64,000 nt of DNA from Alphaproteobacteria bacterium (GCA_018654745.1 JABILA010000071.1:121801-185800), one strand, 5' to 3'; numbered from the stretch's first letter, positions 1 to 8,971 are shown. The notes: generated from the letters alone by a model not told the origin. Made by a program: numbers and translations.

Positions 1-428
1 GTCTTGCCATCCCGGGCACCGGGGGCATGATCGGCAAAAAACCGGAAGTTTTCGGCCCCGCGAATGGCGGCCTTGGACATGAACCGGATGGATTGTCCTG
101 TATCCAGACTTTCCAGAAAGGCGATTTCCTCGGCCCGTTCGACAATGGCGTCGGCGATGCGATGCAGGATCGCCTTGCGCTCCTTACCCGGAACAGCAGA
201 CCACGCCGGGAAGGCATCTGATGCAGCTTTGGCGGCGCTGTCGATATCCTGGACGGTACAGCGTGCGACAGATGCCAGAGGTTTCAGATCGACAGGCGAA
301 ATCGTCTCGAACGTCTCACCAGAGGAAGACGGCAGGGACTGACCATTGATCAGGTTCAGGACACCGGAGTCCTTGAACTGCGCAAGGTAGGCTTCGGCTT
401 TAGCCAGGTTTTCATTCAATTTCGACAT
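1..428 (-). CDS. hpaE: 5-carboxymethyl-2-hydroxymuconate semialdehyde dehydrogenase, N-terminal part
   Basis: The frame is open from an ATG at 428 to the left edge, so only about 142 N-terminal residues are present and the catalytic Cys/Glu domain is outside. The visible part is a typical aldehyde dehydrogenase N-terminus: NLINGQ, then the SPVD motif, then an amphipathic helix with ERKAILHRIADAI and a SLDTGQ segment. In the homoprotocatechuate pathway the enzyme oxidises the ring-cleavage semialdehyde with NAD to the dicarboxylate that HpaF isomerises. It lies 2 bp downstream of hpaF on the same strand, which supports the hpaE assignment over a generic dehydrogenase. Family membership is clear; the exact substrate is inferred from neighbours. 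Confidence 0.85.
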   Translation of the reverse strand, partial: MSKLNENLAKAEAYLAQFKDSGVLNLINGQSLPSSSGETFETISPVDLKPLASVARCTVQDIDSAAKAASDAFPAWSAVPGKERKAILHRIADAIVERAEEIAFLESLDTGQSIRFMSKAAIRGAENFRFFADHAPGARDGK

Positions 429-430
429 TG

Positions 431-832
431 TTATTCCTTGCCCGCAGCTCTGGCCGCGACGATCTCATGCAAATTATTTTTCTTGAAATTGAGCACTGGA
501 TCCAGTTCCTCAATGGCAAATGATATACCCAGGGCATTGTTATCGAAGGCATCTGCCATGCTGTCACACAGGGCAGCAAAGACAGCCTCACCGGCAGCCA
601 TTTTTGTTTCTGCATCCCGCCCCTGCCCCATGCGCAAGGTCATATGCAAATAACAATTATCAGGATGGCCGTCTGCCACCAGATAATCATCGCAACGAAA
701 AGCCCTGACCCGCAGTCCACCAACCGGAAAAACCTTTGTTTCAAGGGCAGCAGTATGCACTGCTGTCAATACATCCGGGATATCAACCTTGTCGGTCAGG
801 TTGGCAGAATATTCAACGATGAAATGGGGCAC
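431..832 (-). CDS. hpaF: 5-carboxymethyl-2-hydroxymuconate delta-isomerase
   Basis: 133 residues beginning MPHFIVEYS. After Met removal Pro1 is the N-terminal residue that acts as the general acid-base in the tautomerase/CHMI family. It converts 5-carboxymethyl-2-hydroxymuconate to 2-oxohept-3-ene-1,7-dioate. The start is a GTG preceded by AGGAG with a 6-nt gap. Length and the internal segments LRVRAFRCDDY and HMTLRMGQGR fit CHMI rather than the 62-residue 4-oxalocrotonate tautomerase. It is translated just before hpaE and diverges from hpaG across a 121-bp regulatory gap. Confidence 0.9.
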   Translation of the reverse strand: MPHFIVEYSANLTDKVDIPDVLTAVHTAALETKVFPVGGLRVRAFRCDDYLVADGHPDNCYLHMTLRMGQGRDAETKMAAGEAVFAALCDSMADAFDNNALGISFAIEELDPVLNFKKNNLHEIVAARAAGKE

Positions 833-860
833 CGGGTTCTCCTGACATGTAAAAACAAGT

Positions 861-893
861 TGATATGTTAACTATTGTTATGTTAAATAACAT
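861..893. promoter_or_regulatory. Candidate HpaR (MarR) operator in the hpaF/hpaG divergent promoter
   Basis: The gap between hpaF and hpaG contains ATGTTAAATAACAT at 880-893, a near-perfect palindrome with ATGTTA/TAACAT arms. A further ATGTTAAC half site is at 865-872. Related TAACATGTTA sequence recurs before hpaH at 3121-3130. MarR proteins usually bind such 14-20 bp palindromes in divergent promoters, and a MarR gene (hpaR) lies in this cluster. Binding is inferred. Confidence 0.55.
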
Positions 894-953
894 CTCAATA
901 TCCATGCGGTCAAGACATATTGTTCTGGTGGCCGACAAACAGGAGTTCGGAAC

Positions 954-1820
954 GTGAAGTTCATATCATTCGAAAAATCTGGCGTAGCGGGTTACGGGGC
1001 GGTCATAGGTGACCGGGTTGTTGATCTGTCAAAATCATTCTCGGATCGCTATGCCGATATGCGCGCCGTCCTGGAAGCAGATGCCTTGCCCGAATTGCAG
1101 AAGGCCGCAGAAGGATCAACGGGCGACTATGACCTTGCGGATGTGACCCTGTTGCGTCCTGTCACCAATCCGCGCATGACCATATGTGTTGGTGTCAACT
1201 ACGCCAATCGCAACGCCGAATACAAGGATGGCAGTAAAGAGGCCAGTTTTCCGTCCCTGTTCATGCGGACCCCGCAATCCCTGGTCGCGCATGGAGAAGA
1301 TATCCATCGCCCACCTGAATCTGATCAGCTGGATTATGAAGGGGAAATCGTCCTGGTCATAGGCAAGTCAGGACGCCGCATTCCTGAAGACCAGGCTTTG
1401 GATCATGTTGCCGGGGTGACCATCATGAACGAAGGCACACTTCGCGACTGGATCCGCCATGCCAAGTTCAATGTCACGCAAGGCAAAAACTTTGACCGGT
1501 CCGGTGCCATGGGCCCCTGGTTTGTCACCATGGACGAAATGCCGGATATGCTGGACCTGCGCGTCACGACACGGGTCAACGATGAAGTTCGCCAGGACGA
1601 CACCACTGCAAGTATGATGTACCCCATACCTTATCTGATCAACTACATATCGACATTCACAGAACTGCATCCCGGAGACATTATCGCGACGGGCACACCC
1701 ACCGGTGCCGGGGCGCGTTTCGATCCGCCAAGATATCTCAAGCCCGGTGATGTTGTCGAAGTTGAAGTTGAAGGTGTAGGTATTCTACGCAATCAAATAG
1801 CAGACGAGTTTCCGGCATGA
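954..1820 (+). CDS. hpaG: Fumarylacetoacetate hydrolase-family decarboxylase/isomerase (HpaG-like)
   Basis: 288 residues with the complete FAH C-terminal fold: ICVGVNYANRNAEY, the metal-binding DYEGEIVLVIGK (acidic ligands), GVTIMNEGTLRDW and the closing IATGTPTGAGA loop. In hpa clusters this family catalyses 5-oxopent-3-ene-1,2,5-tricarboxylate decarboxylation and the following isomerisation. E. coli HpaG is a two-domain fusion; this one has a single domain, so a partner or a distinct specificity is possible. The GTG start has AGGAG at 941-945. It overlaps hpaR by 4 bp, giving a two-gene operon. Alternatives within the family are acylpyruvase or 2-keto-4-pentenoate hydratase-like activities. 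Confidence 0.8.
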   Translation: MKFISFEKSGVAGYGAVIGDRVVDLSKSFSDRYADMRAVLEADALPELQKAAEGSTGDYDLADVTLLRPVTNPRMTICVGVNYANRNAEYKDGSKEASFPSLFMRTPQSLVAHGEDIHRPPESDQLDYEGEIVLVIGKSGRRIPEDQALDHVAGVTIMNEGTLRDWIRHAKFNVTQGKNFDRSGAMGPWFVTMDEMPDMLDLRVTTRVNDEVRQDDTTASMMYPIPYLINYISTFTELHPGDIIATGTPTGAGARFDPPRYLKPGDVVEVEVEGVGILRNQIADEFPA

Positions 1821-2263
1821 GCGACACAAACCGCCAAGCAACTTTTCGAGGTTATGGCCGCTCCCTGCCGATGGCTTTGTTGCGGGCACGCGATACCGTG
1901 ATGAACAGGTTCCGTCCCATCCTGCGATCCCATGATGTCACCGAACAACAATTCAGGATTTTGCGAGCCCTGACGACGGCAAAAGAATTACGCGCGGTCG
2001 ATGTATCAAAAATGACCTTGCTTAGCCCACCAAGTTTATCCCGTACAATCAAGGGGTTGGAGGGTCGAAAGTTGATAACTCGGCGGATCGAGAAGGAAGA
2101 TCAGCGCGCCTTTATGTTGTCGATCACAAAAAAGGGTGCGGCCCTGGTTGCCTTGATTGGGCAGCAATCAGAGGCGGAATATCTCGATATCGAAGGCCGG
2201 ATCGGCAGCAAAAAGATGGACCAGTTGCACCGCTTGTTGTCTGAGGTTGAAGAAAAAATCTAA
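1817..2263 (+). CDS. hpaR: MarR-family regulator of homoprotocatechuate degradation
   Basis: 148 residues with a winged helix-turn-helix: VTEQQFRILRAL, then LLSPPSLSRTIKGLEGRKLITRR as recognition helix and KEDQRAFMLSITKKG as wing. HpaR proteins repress hpa catabolic genes and are released by pathway intermediates. The gene overlaps hpaG by ATGA and so is probably co-transcribed. The palindromes at 861-893 and 3106-3144 are the obvious targets. Confidence 0.82.
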   Translation: MSDTNRQATFRGYGRSLPMALLRARDTVMNRFRPILRSHDVTEQQFRILRALTTAKELRAVDVSKMTLLSPPSLSRTIKGLEGRKLITRRIEKEDQRAFMLSITKKGAALVALIGQQSEAEYLDIEGRIGSKKMDQLHRLLSEVEEKI

Positions 2264-2287
2264 TACCTTTTGTTCGCAATTTTGCTG

Positions 2288-3091
2288 TCAAACAAACCGG
2301 CATGCGACCGATCCAAGGGGGCCATAGTCTGCATGCAAGGTGTCTCCTGGATGAACAAATACCGGGCGTGTAAAAGACCCTGACAAAATAATCTGACCCG
2401 GTTCCAGGCCGATCTTATGAGCAGCATATTTATTGGCAAGCCAGGCCACACCCTTGGCTGGATGGTTGAGGACACCAGCGGAAACACCGGTTTCCTCGAT
2501 CACACCGTTCTGATACAGCAATGCAGATACCCAGCGCATATCAATAGCATCCGGCTTGACGGGTCTGCCCCCAAGAACAATACCGGCATTCGAGGCATTG
2601 TCGGAAATTGTATCCATGACTTTGCGGGGCGCGCCGGTTTCCGGATCATTGCGCAAAATTCTGGCATCGATGATTTCAAGGGCTGGCTGGATATAATCTG
2701 TCGCCGCGAGAACTTCGGTAATTGTCACCCCTGGTCCTTCGAGACGATCTTTAAGAAAGAAGGCCAGTTCGACCTCAAGCCGGGGTTCCACAAAGCGGTC
2801 ATGAGGAATGTCACTGCCTTCTTCGAAAACCATGTCATCCAGCAAAGCGCCATAATCGGGTTCGTTGATTCCAACCGACATTTGCATGGCGCGGGAGGTC
2901 AGGCCGATCTTGTGACCAACAATCTTGCGACCCTCTGCACATTTCAGGGCCACAAGTTCACGCTGAACCGCGTAGGCGTCTTCGATCGTGATATCAGGCC
3001 AGGCCTGCGAGATGTGCCCGATCTGAACACGTTTGGCTTCCGCGTCCTTCAGTTTCGCAGCGATTTCGCTGATCTGGCTTTTGTCTAACAA
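2288..3091 (-). CDS. hpaH: 2-oxo-hept-4-ene-1,7-dioate hydratase
   Basis: 267 residues of the 2-keto-4-pentenoate hydratase family. It shows [17 protein letters not shown], the acidic metal site [12 protein letters not shown], and ALEIIDARI followed by [12 protein letters not shown]. It hydrates the diene acid to 2,4-dihydroxyhept-2-ene-1,7-dioate before retro-aldol cleavage. The TTG start is preceded by GGGAG with a 6-nt gap. Two other family members in the window (55537-56307 and 58339-59136) belong to the catechol branch; this one is closest in sequence character to HpaH. It converges with hpaR across a 24-bp gap. Confidence 0.87.
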   Translation of the reverse strand: MLDKSQISEIAAKLKDAEAKRVQIGHISQAWPDITIEDAYAVQRELVALKCAEGRKIVGHKIGLTSRAMQMSVGINEPDYGALLDDMVFEEGSDIPHDRFVEPRLEVELAFFLKDRLEGPGVTITEVLAATDYIQPALEIIDARILRNDPETGAPRKVMDTISDNASNAGIVLGGRPVKPDAIDMRWVSALLYQNGVIEETGVSAGVLNHPAKGVAWLANKYAAHKIGLEPGQIILSGSFTRPVFVHPGDTLHADYGPLGSVACRFV

Positions 3092-3105
3092 GAGGATCTC
3101 CCGGT

Positions 3106-3144
3106 TTCATCTATTTTAGATAACATGTTAACAAAATAGATGAA
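3106..3144. promoter_or_regulatory. Large inverted repeat upstream of hpaH
   Basis: Two perfect 12-bp arms (TTCATCTATTTT at 3106-3117, AAAATAGATGAA at 3133-3144) flank TAACATGTTA at 3121-3130, itself a perfect palindrome. The arms are AT-rich and no T-tract follows on either strand, so an operator fits better than a terminator. The inner sequence resembles the hpaF/hpaG operator candidate. Confidence 0.6.
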
Positions 3145-3174
3145 GTTGGATAGCCCTGTCAATTGATACCAGGC

Positions 3175-4320
3175 CTACATCACACCTGTTTCAATCAATT
3201 CTGCAATTTCGTCTTCCGCAAAACCCCAGCCTTGCAAAGCCGTATCGCGGTGTTCACCAGGCGCTGGCGGAGGGCCGGGCATTTCGACCGGGGAATTGGC
3301 AAACCGGGGAGCAGGTGCCGGTTGCGAGACGCCATGAGCATCAACAAAAACACCCCTCGCCGCATTATGGGGATGGCCAGGTGCTTCAACCAGATCGAGG
3401 ATTGGCGCAAAACAGATATCCGTCCCTTCCATCAGAACCGTCCATTCGTCCCGCGTTTTGGTCAGAAAAATTTCTTCAAATATTTTGTGCTGATCAGCCC
3501 AACTCGCCGGGTTCAATCTGTCCGTGAACTGCTCTGCGGGTAATTCAAGAACCTGCAATAACACATCGAAGAACTGGGGCTCAAGAGGCGCCACAGATAC
3601 CCATTTACCATCGCGACATTTGTAAACCCGATAATAAGGCGCTGCACCATCCAGGCGATTGGACTGGCGTTCGTTTACCCAGACATCCTTGGCCAGCTGC
3701 GCGTAAACAGGTGCCATCAATGCGGCTGTGCCATCGCAGATCGCGGCATCAACCACATCACCAACGCCCGTTCGCTGGGCTTTTAACAAGGCGCAGACCA
3801 TGCCGTAGGCCAGCATCATGCCCCCAGCCCCGAAATCCCCCAGCAAATTAAGTGGTGGCACCGGGTCGCGGTCCTTCTCGCCAATGGCCCACAAGGCACC
3901 AGACAAGGAGATATAATTCATGTCATGACCGGCAGCCATCGCCAGGGGACCTTCCTGGCCCCACCCCGTCATGCGCCCGTAAACCAGTTTGGCATTGATG
4001 GCGTGGCAATCTTCAGGCCCCAGTCCAAGCCGTTCCATGACGCCTGGCCGGAACCCTTCAAACAGGCCATCAGCCTTTTCGATCAGGCGAAGTGCCGTTT
4101 CTGTGGCACCCGGTTTTTTCAGGTCCAGAGCAATGGATTTCCGTCCCCGCGAGGGAATATCCTTTTGGGGATTGCCGCGTGTCGCAGCATCCGGGTTGTC
4201 CTTGGCCTTGCGATCAATGCGCAGAATTTCTGCACCCATGTCGGCCAACATCATGCCGGCAAACGGGCCAGGCCCGATACCGGCAAATTCAACAATGCGA
4301 ACACCCTCAAGCGGTCCCAT
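3175..4320 (-). CDS. CaiB/BaiF family CoA transferase (alpha-methylacyl-CoA racemase-like)
   Basis: 381 residues, full length for the family. N-terminal GVRIVEFAGIGPGPFAGM and ADMGAEILRIDR form the CoA-binding fold. SRGRKSIALDLK and EGFRPGVMERLGLGP follow. GHDMNYISLSGAL carries the racemase His and GDFGAGGM the Asp. These features favour an AMACR-type 2-methylacyl-CoA racemase over a formyl-CoA transferase. It heads the minus arm of a CoA-ester island, with a MaoC hydratase 65 bp upstream. A second homologue lies at 20378-21466. Confidence 0.85.
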   Translation of the reverse strand: MGPLEGVRIVEFAGIGPGPFAGMMLADMGAEILRIDRKAKDNPDAATRGNPQKDIPSRGRKSIALDLKKPGATETALRLIEKADGLFEGFRPGVMERLGLGPEDCHAINAKLVYGRMTGWGQEGPLAMAAGHDMNYISLSGALWAIGEKDRDPVPPLNLLGDFGAGGMMLAYGMVCALLKAQRTGVGDVVDAAICDGTAALMAPVYAQLAKDVWVNERQSNRLDGAAPYYRVYKCRDGKWVSVAPLEPQFFDVLLQVLELPAEQFTDRLNPASWADQHKIFEEIFLTKTRDEWTVLMEGTDICFAPILDLVEAPGHPHNAARGVFVDAHGVSQPAPAPRFANSPVEMPGPPPAPGEHRDTALQGWGFAEDEIAELIETGVM

Positions 4321-4385
4321 GAAATGCTCCTGTATTGTGATCCGTTGTCAGAGGATATCTGTCTTGCCAGACGATAGAGAGGACT

Positions 4386-5246
4386 CTAGTCGATTTCCAC
4401 ACACCCGTTATTCAAAACGACAACGTCGCGCTCAACAACACGTGCCCTGAAAGAGACAACATTGCCATCTTTCCACATTTCCGTGCGGATGGTCTCCCCC
4501 GGATAGACGGGGCTTGAAAAACGTAGTTTCAAGGATTTGAACCGGGTCGCGTCATAATCACAATAGGTTCGCAAAACCGCGTGCCCGGCCATCCCAAGGC
4601 TGCATAAGCCGTGCAAAATTGGTGCCTTGAAACCTGCACCTTTGGCGACAGACGGATCGATATGCAAGGGATTGAGGTCCCCGGACAAACGATACAGCAA
4701 GGCCGCTGATGCATGGCTGGGCAGATCACAAACGGTATCTGGTTCACGCTCAGGCAGGACATGCGGTTGCGGTTGCGGGCCACTGGCACCACCAAAACCG
4801 CCATTGCCACGGGCAAAGGTCGTTGATGTCAGGGTCGCCAGATGATCACCGTTCGCCTTGTCATAAATTTCGCGATCCACATAGATCAAGGCACCCTTGT
4901 CGGCACCCTTGTCGAGAACTTCACTTACACTGGTCTTGCCGATAACGGTTGCGGCAGGCGGCAAGGTTTTGTGGATGACAATTTTCTGCTCGCCGTGCAG
5001 AACTTTTTGCCAGACAATCCCGGTGTCAGGTTCACGCGCCCAGAATCCTGGACCTGCAAGAACAACCGAGAACGTCGGCACGGCTGCAAAGTCAGCTTCC
5101 TCAAACAAATAAGGCAACTGACTTTCGTCCAGCGGATCATGGCCAAAGCCCAGGCCCAGGGCATAGATGATGCTGTCGCGAACGGAATAGGTCTGTTCGA
5201 CATCTTCGAAATGCCGGTTTTTGATTGAATCGTAGTCAAACGCCAT
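4386..5246 (-). CDS. MaoC-family enoyl-CoA hydratase (hydratase 2)
   Basis: 286 residues with two hot-dog domains, as in the hydratase-2 part of peroxisomal multifunctional enzyme 2. The second domain carries YRLSGDLNPLHIDPSVA followed by GFKAPILHGLCSLG, containing the catalytic Asp/His dyad of R-specific hydratases. The gene is 14 bp downstream of an SDR that resembles the dehydrogenase part of the same eukaryotic fusion. Together they would hydrate and oxidise a 2-enoyl-CoA through the (3R)-hydroxy intermediate. Confidence 0.88.
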   Translation of the reverse strand: MAFDYDSIKNRHFEDVEQTYSVRDSIIYALGLGFGHDPLDESQLPYLFEEADFAAVPTFSVVLAGPGFWAREPDTGIVWQKVLHGEQKIVIHKTLPPAATVIGKTSVSEVLDKGADKGALIYVDREIYDKANGDHLATLTSTTFARGNGGFGGASGPQPQPHVLPEREPDTVCDLPSHASAALLYRLSGDLNPLHIDPSVAKGAGFKAPILHGLCSLGMAGHAVLRTYCDYDATRFKSLKLRFSSPVYPGETIRTEMWKDGNVVSFRARVVERDVVVLNNGCVEID

Positions 5247-5260
5247 AAGAACGCCTCCAG

Positions 5261-6181
5261 TTAAACCGGATCCCAGGTGAAGATATCACCCGAACGATCA
5301 AGGTCGTAAAATGCGGTTTCCATCGCCGGAAAGACATGTTCAAGAACAGTTTCCGCCGTCCAGCCATCGGGCCGCGCCATGGAACGCAAAGGCCGGGATT
5401 GTCCCATCAACATCACTTCGCTGCCACGCACGGCGAAAATCTGGCCGCTGACATGTTGGGCCGCATCCGCCGACAAGGCCACTATTACAGGGGCGATTTT
5501 GGCCGGTGTCATCTGTTTCATCCGTTCAATGCGGACGCGCTCTGCTTCGTTGGTGATGGGGATGGTGCCAATCAAACGAGACCAGGCAAAGGGTGCGATG
5601 GCATTTGAGGTCACATTATAACGTGCCATATCCAGAGCAATGGATTTTGATAGCGCCGCAATGCCCAGCTTGGCAGCGGCATAGTTGGCCTGACCGAAGT
5701 TTCCGATCAATCCCGAGGTCGATGTCATATGGATCATGCGCCCGGATTCCTGCGCCCGGAATACATCCGCTGCCGCCCGGCTGACACTGAAGGCTCCTTT
5801 CAGGTGAACCGAAACAACCTGATCCCAGTCTTCTTCTGTCATCTTGTGGAATATGGCGTCACGCAAAATACCGGCATTGTTCACAACAATATTCAAACCA
5901 CCAAATTCATCCTGAGCCTGTTCGACCATGCCGTGGGCAGCCTTGAAATCAGCAACAGAGTCAAAATTGGCAACCGCCTCTCCACCTGCAGCCTTGATTT
6001 CATTGACAACTTCCTGGGCAGGTGCGGTGTCTTCGCCCTCGCCTGCCCCGGTACCGCCCAGGTCATTGACCACTACTTTTGCGCCATGCTGCGCCATCAA
6101 CAAGGCAATTTCCTTGCCCACGCCGCGTCCGGCACCCGTTACCAGCGCCACTTTGCCGGTCAATAAACCATTTTCAGACAT
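5261..6181 (-). CDS. Short-chain dehydrogenase, MFE-2-type 3-hydroxyacyl-CoA dehydrogenase
   Basis: 306 residues from the ATG at 6181, chosen because AGGAGAATGTG precedes it; a longer frame to 6280 adds a non-homologous leader through the promoter. KVALVTGAGRGVGKEIA is the NAD-binding loop, NVVNNAG-type IVVNNAGILRDAIF follows, and the catalytic Ser/YxxxK occurs as MTSTSG and NYAAAKLG. The C-terminal extension with FAVRGSEVMLMGQ is typical of 17-beta-HSD4-like bacterial enzymes. With the adjacent MaoC protein it forms a D-specific beta-oxidation pair. Confidence 0.85.
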   Translation of the reverse strand: MSENGLLTGKVALVTGAGRGVGKEIALLMAQHGAKVVVNDLGGTGAGEGEDTAPAQEVVNEIKAAGGEAVANFDSVADFKAAHGMVEQAQDEFGGLNIVVNNAGILRDAIFHKMTEEDWDQVVSVHLKGAFSVSRAAADVFRAQESGRMIHMTSTSGLIGNFGQANYAAAKLGIAALSKSIALDMARYNVTSNAIAPFAWSRLIGTIPITNEAERVRIERMKQMTPAKIAPVIVALSADAAQHVSGQIFAVRGSEVMLMGQSRPLRSMARPDGWTAETVLEHVFPAMETAFYDLDRSGDIFTWDPV

Positions 6182-6239
6182 CACATTCTCCTGGATTGGC
6201 CCTTGATGAAGGGTCTCAGTAATCATGTTAGTGAGCGTG

Positions 6240-6262
6240 TTAATAATACGCTTGCTTATTAA
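6240..6262. promoter_or_regulatory. Inverted repeat in the SDR/acyl-CoA dehydrogenase divergent promoter
   Basis: TTAATAA at 6240-6246 and TTATTAA at 6256-6262 are perfect arms around a 9-nt core in the only intergenic gap between the two arms of the CoA-ester island. The position suits an operator for both directions. No regulator gene lies next to it, so the protein is unknown. Confidence 0.45.
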
Positions 6263-6343
6263 TAACCATGCCCGTAACATTCGCCTCAGTCAATCCTAAT
6301 TACATTCCCGTCTTTTCCAGCCTTGACCAGGGGCAGCCAAGCC

Positions 6344-7492
6344 ATGTTTGAAAGAGATTTGTTTTCCAGCGACCATGAGGTCTTCCGCGATTCGGTGCGC
6401 AAATTTGTTGCCGACAAGATTGTGCCTTTCCACGAGCAGTGGGAAAAAGACGGCAAAATAGATCGCGAAGCCTGGTTGCAGGCCGGTGAACACGGGCTGT
6501 TATGTGCAACAATCCCGGAAGAATATGGCGGTCCGTCAGCAGACTTTTTGTTCAGCGCTGTTGTCCTTGAGGAACTGGCAAGGGTCGGCGCCTCGGGGCC
6601 AGGTTTTTCCCTGCATTCCGATATTGTGGCCCCTTATCTGTTGCACTATGCCTCGGAAGAATTGAAGCTGAAATGGTTGCCGAAAATGGTCACTGGTGAG
6701 GCCATCGGGGCCATTGCCATGACCGACCCCTCGGGCGGATCAGATCTGGCAAACATGAAAACAAAAGCTGTTCGGGATGGTGACGAATACGTCATTTCAG
6801 GCCAGAAGGTTTTCATCTCCAACGGCCAGTTGGCTGATTTTATCATTGTCGCCTGCAAAACAAACCCGGATGCCGGCGCAAAGGGTGTCGATCTGATCAT
6901 TGTGGAGGCCGATCGCAAGGGCTTTAAACGTGGTCGCAATCTGGAAAAAGTCGGCTGGAAAGCACAGGACACGTCGGAACTCTTTTTCGATGAAGTCCGG
7001 GTGCCGGTGAGCAATCTGGTCGGCGAAGAGGGCAAGGGCTTTATACAGTTAATGGAGCAATTGCCGCAGGAACGCCTTTTGCAAGCCATTCGTTGTTCCG
7101 CGACGATCGAAGCTGCCCTGGAATGGACCCTGGATTATGTGCGCGAACGCCAGGCCTTTGGCAAGCCAATCGGTGCTTTCCAGAATACCCGGTTCAAACT
7201 GGCCGAGATCAAATCCCAGGCAGTGATGATGCGGATTTTTGTTGATCATTGTATGGCGAAGCACGTTGAAGGCAAACTTGGAGCCAATGACGCGGCCATG
7301 GCAAAAATGCTGTCGACTGAAATGATGTGTGATTTGCTCGACAAATGTCTGCAAATGTTTGGCGGTTACGGATATATGTGGGAATACCCCATCGCTCGCG
7401 CCTGGGCGGATGGACGCCAGTCCCGCCTTGCCGGTGGTACCGGCGAGATCATGCGCGAAATCATCGGTCGTGAGCTGGTGGGCAGAGGCTGA
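6344..7492 (+). CDS. Acyl-CoA dehydrogenase (long-chain/isovaleryl type)
   Basis: 382 residues from the ATG at 6344, with AGGGG 10 nt upstream; a TTG at 6323 would add seven residues. AIAMTDPSGGSDLANMKTKA and YVISGQKVFISNGQ are the FAD/substrate signatures. The usual C-terminal catalytic Glu region reads LAGGTGEIMREI. The base is more likely the Glu of LPQERLLQ (about residue 243), the position used by LCAD and isovaleryl-CoA dehydrogenase. It introduces the alpha,beta double bond and passes electrons to ETF. It opens the plus arm, 9 bp before the acyl-CoA synthetase. Confidence 0.9.
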   Translation: MFERDLFSSDHEVFRDSVRKFVADKIVPFHEQWEKDGKIDREAWLQAGEHGLLCATIPEEYGGPSADFLFSAVVLEELARVGASGPGFSLHSDIVAPYLLHYASEELKLKWLPKMVTGEAIGAIAMTDPSGGSDLANMKTKAVRDGDEYVISGQKVFISNGQLADFIIVACKTNPDAGAKGVDLIIVEADRKGFKRGRNLEKVGWKAQDTSELFFDEVRVPVSNLVGEEGKGFIQLMEQLPQERLLQAIRCSATIEAALEWTLDYVRERQAFGKPIGAFQNTRFKLAEIKSQAVMMRIFVDHCMAKHVEGKLGANDAAMAKMLSTEMMCDLLDKCLQMFGGYGYMWEYPIARAWADGRQSRLAGGTGEIMREIIGRELVGRG

Positions 7493-7501
7493 CAAACATA
7501 T

Positions 7502-8971
7502 ATGATCCGCATCGCCGACTATATTACCAAGGCCGCCTGGCACAGCGCTGACAAACCGTCGCTGACGCATGAAGGGCGAACCTTTACCTGGGCAGAAACC
7601 GAAGAACGCTGTTGGGGTTTCGCGACTGCCCTTTATGACATGGGTGTGCGGCCTGGTGACAGGGTGGCTTATCTGGGATTGAATTCCCATCGCTATTACG
7701 AATGCTATTTTGTGCCGTCACGTATAGGTGCCGCCGTTGTGACCATCAACTATCGGCTGGCAATTCCGGAAATGATTGATTGCCTGAACGACTGCGTGCC
7801 AAAAGTTCTGATCGTCGATGACCTGCACCTTGATCAGGCCCGTGCCGTGATGAAGGCCTGCGACAGTATTGAAACGCTGGTCTACGCCGGGGACGGCACT
7901 GCCCCTGACGATATGGTTTCCTATGAGAACAGTCTGACCGGGGACCGCAGCCATATCGACTTTGAGGCCCTTGGCAGCAAGGACAATGACCCGGTTACGA
8001 TTTTTTACACCGGCGGCACGACCGGCAAGTCCAAGGGCGTTGAGTTAAGCCATATCAATCATTTCTCAAATTCCATCGGCGGTATCAACGCCTATGGGTT
8101 TCGCGAAGCCGAAACGCATTTACTGTCGGGCCCAATGTTTCATCTCGGTGCAGGAGCGCGGGTTTTCTGGTCGGTTGTCCTGGGTGCCCACACCGTCATC
8201 ATCCCGAAGTTCGATGTGTTGGATTTGATGCGTGTAATTCCGGAATACGGGATCGACACGATCCAGATGGTGCCAACCATGGTCACCATGATCTTTGACC
8301 ATCCACAATTCAGCGATTTCGATTTGTCGTCGGTCAGGCTGATCACTTATGGTGCAGCCCCGATGCCGGTTGCCCTGATGAGGCGCGCCATGGAAGCCCT
8401 GCCCAATGCAACATTTTGCCAGGGCTTCGGCATGACCGAAACGTCTCCGGTATTGACGGTCCTGAGGCCACAGGATCACGCCCTGGAAGGGCCAATGGCG
8501 GAAAAACTGAATTCCATTGGCAAGGTTATTGGCCACGTCGACCTGCGTATCGTTGATCCCGACGACAATCCTTTGCCGGTTGGCAAGACAGGTGAAATTG
8601 TCACACGCGGACCGCACGTCATGGTCGGTTATCTGAATAAACCCGAACAAACAGCGATTGCCAAACGCGGTGGCTGGTACCACACCGGCGATACCGGCTA
8701 TATCGATGAAGACGGGTTTGTGTTTCTGACCGGGCGTATCAAGGACATGATCATCAGCGGCGGCGAAAACATCTATCCCATTGAAATTGAGAACGTTTTA
8801 TCGCTGCACCCGACCGTCAATGAATGCGCTGTGATCGGCTTGCCGGATGAGCACTGGGGGGAAGTGGTCCATGCCGTCGTCACCCCTGCAATGGGTAAAA
8901 CAGTGGTTGAAGACGAAATTATTGACTGGTGCCGCGAAAACCTTGCCCATTACAAATGCCCCGGGCGGTGA
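7502..8971 (+). CDS. AMP-forming acyl-CoA synthetase, prematurely terminated by a 3' frameshift
   Basis: 489 residues of an ANL-superfamily ligase. TIFYTGGTTGKSKGVELSH is the nucleotide-binding P-loop, YGAAPMP and CQGFGMTETSPVL are the core motifs, and WYHTGDTGYIDEDGF plus LTGRIKDMIISGGENIYP mark the hinge. The frame stops after HYKCPGR. The normal family ending, including the C-terminal catalytic Lys motif, continues in another frame to 9063. The homopolymer C4-G3 at 8959-8965 is the likely site of a one-base loss. This is either a recent inactivating mutation, a sequence error or programmed slippage. It would activate the free acid entering the CoA-ester pathway. Confidence 0.85.
   Translation: MIRIADYITKAAWHSADKPSLTHEGRTFTWAETEERCWGFATALYDMGVRPGDRVAYLGLNSHRYYECYFVPSRIGAAVVTINYRLAIPEMIDCLNDCVPKVLIVDDLHLDQARAVMKACDSIETLVYAGDGTAPDDMVSYENSLTGDRSHIDFEALGSKDNDPVTIFYTGGTTGKSKGVELSHINHFSNSIGGINAYGFREAETHLLSGPMFHLGAGARVFWSVVLGAHTVIIPKFDVLDLMRVIPEYGIDTIQMVPTMVTMIFDHPQFSDFDLSSVRLITYGAAPMPVALMRRAMEALPNATFCQGFGMTETSPVLTVLRPQDHALEGPMAEKLNSIGKVIGHVDLRIVDPDDNPLPVGKTGEIVTRGPHVMVGYLNKPEQTAIAKRGGWYHTGDTGYIDEDGFVFLTGRIKDMIISGGENIYPIEIENVLSLHPTVNECAVIGLPDEHWGEVVHAVVTPAMGKTVVEDEIIDWCRENLAHYKCPGR

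Noticed and set aside
2417..3088. 223-residue plus-strand frame opposite hpaH
   Set aside because: It is the antisense of a well-supported hydratase gene and its translation has no domain features.
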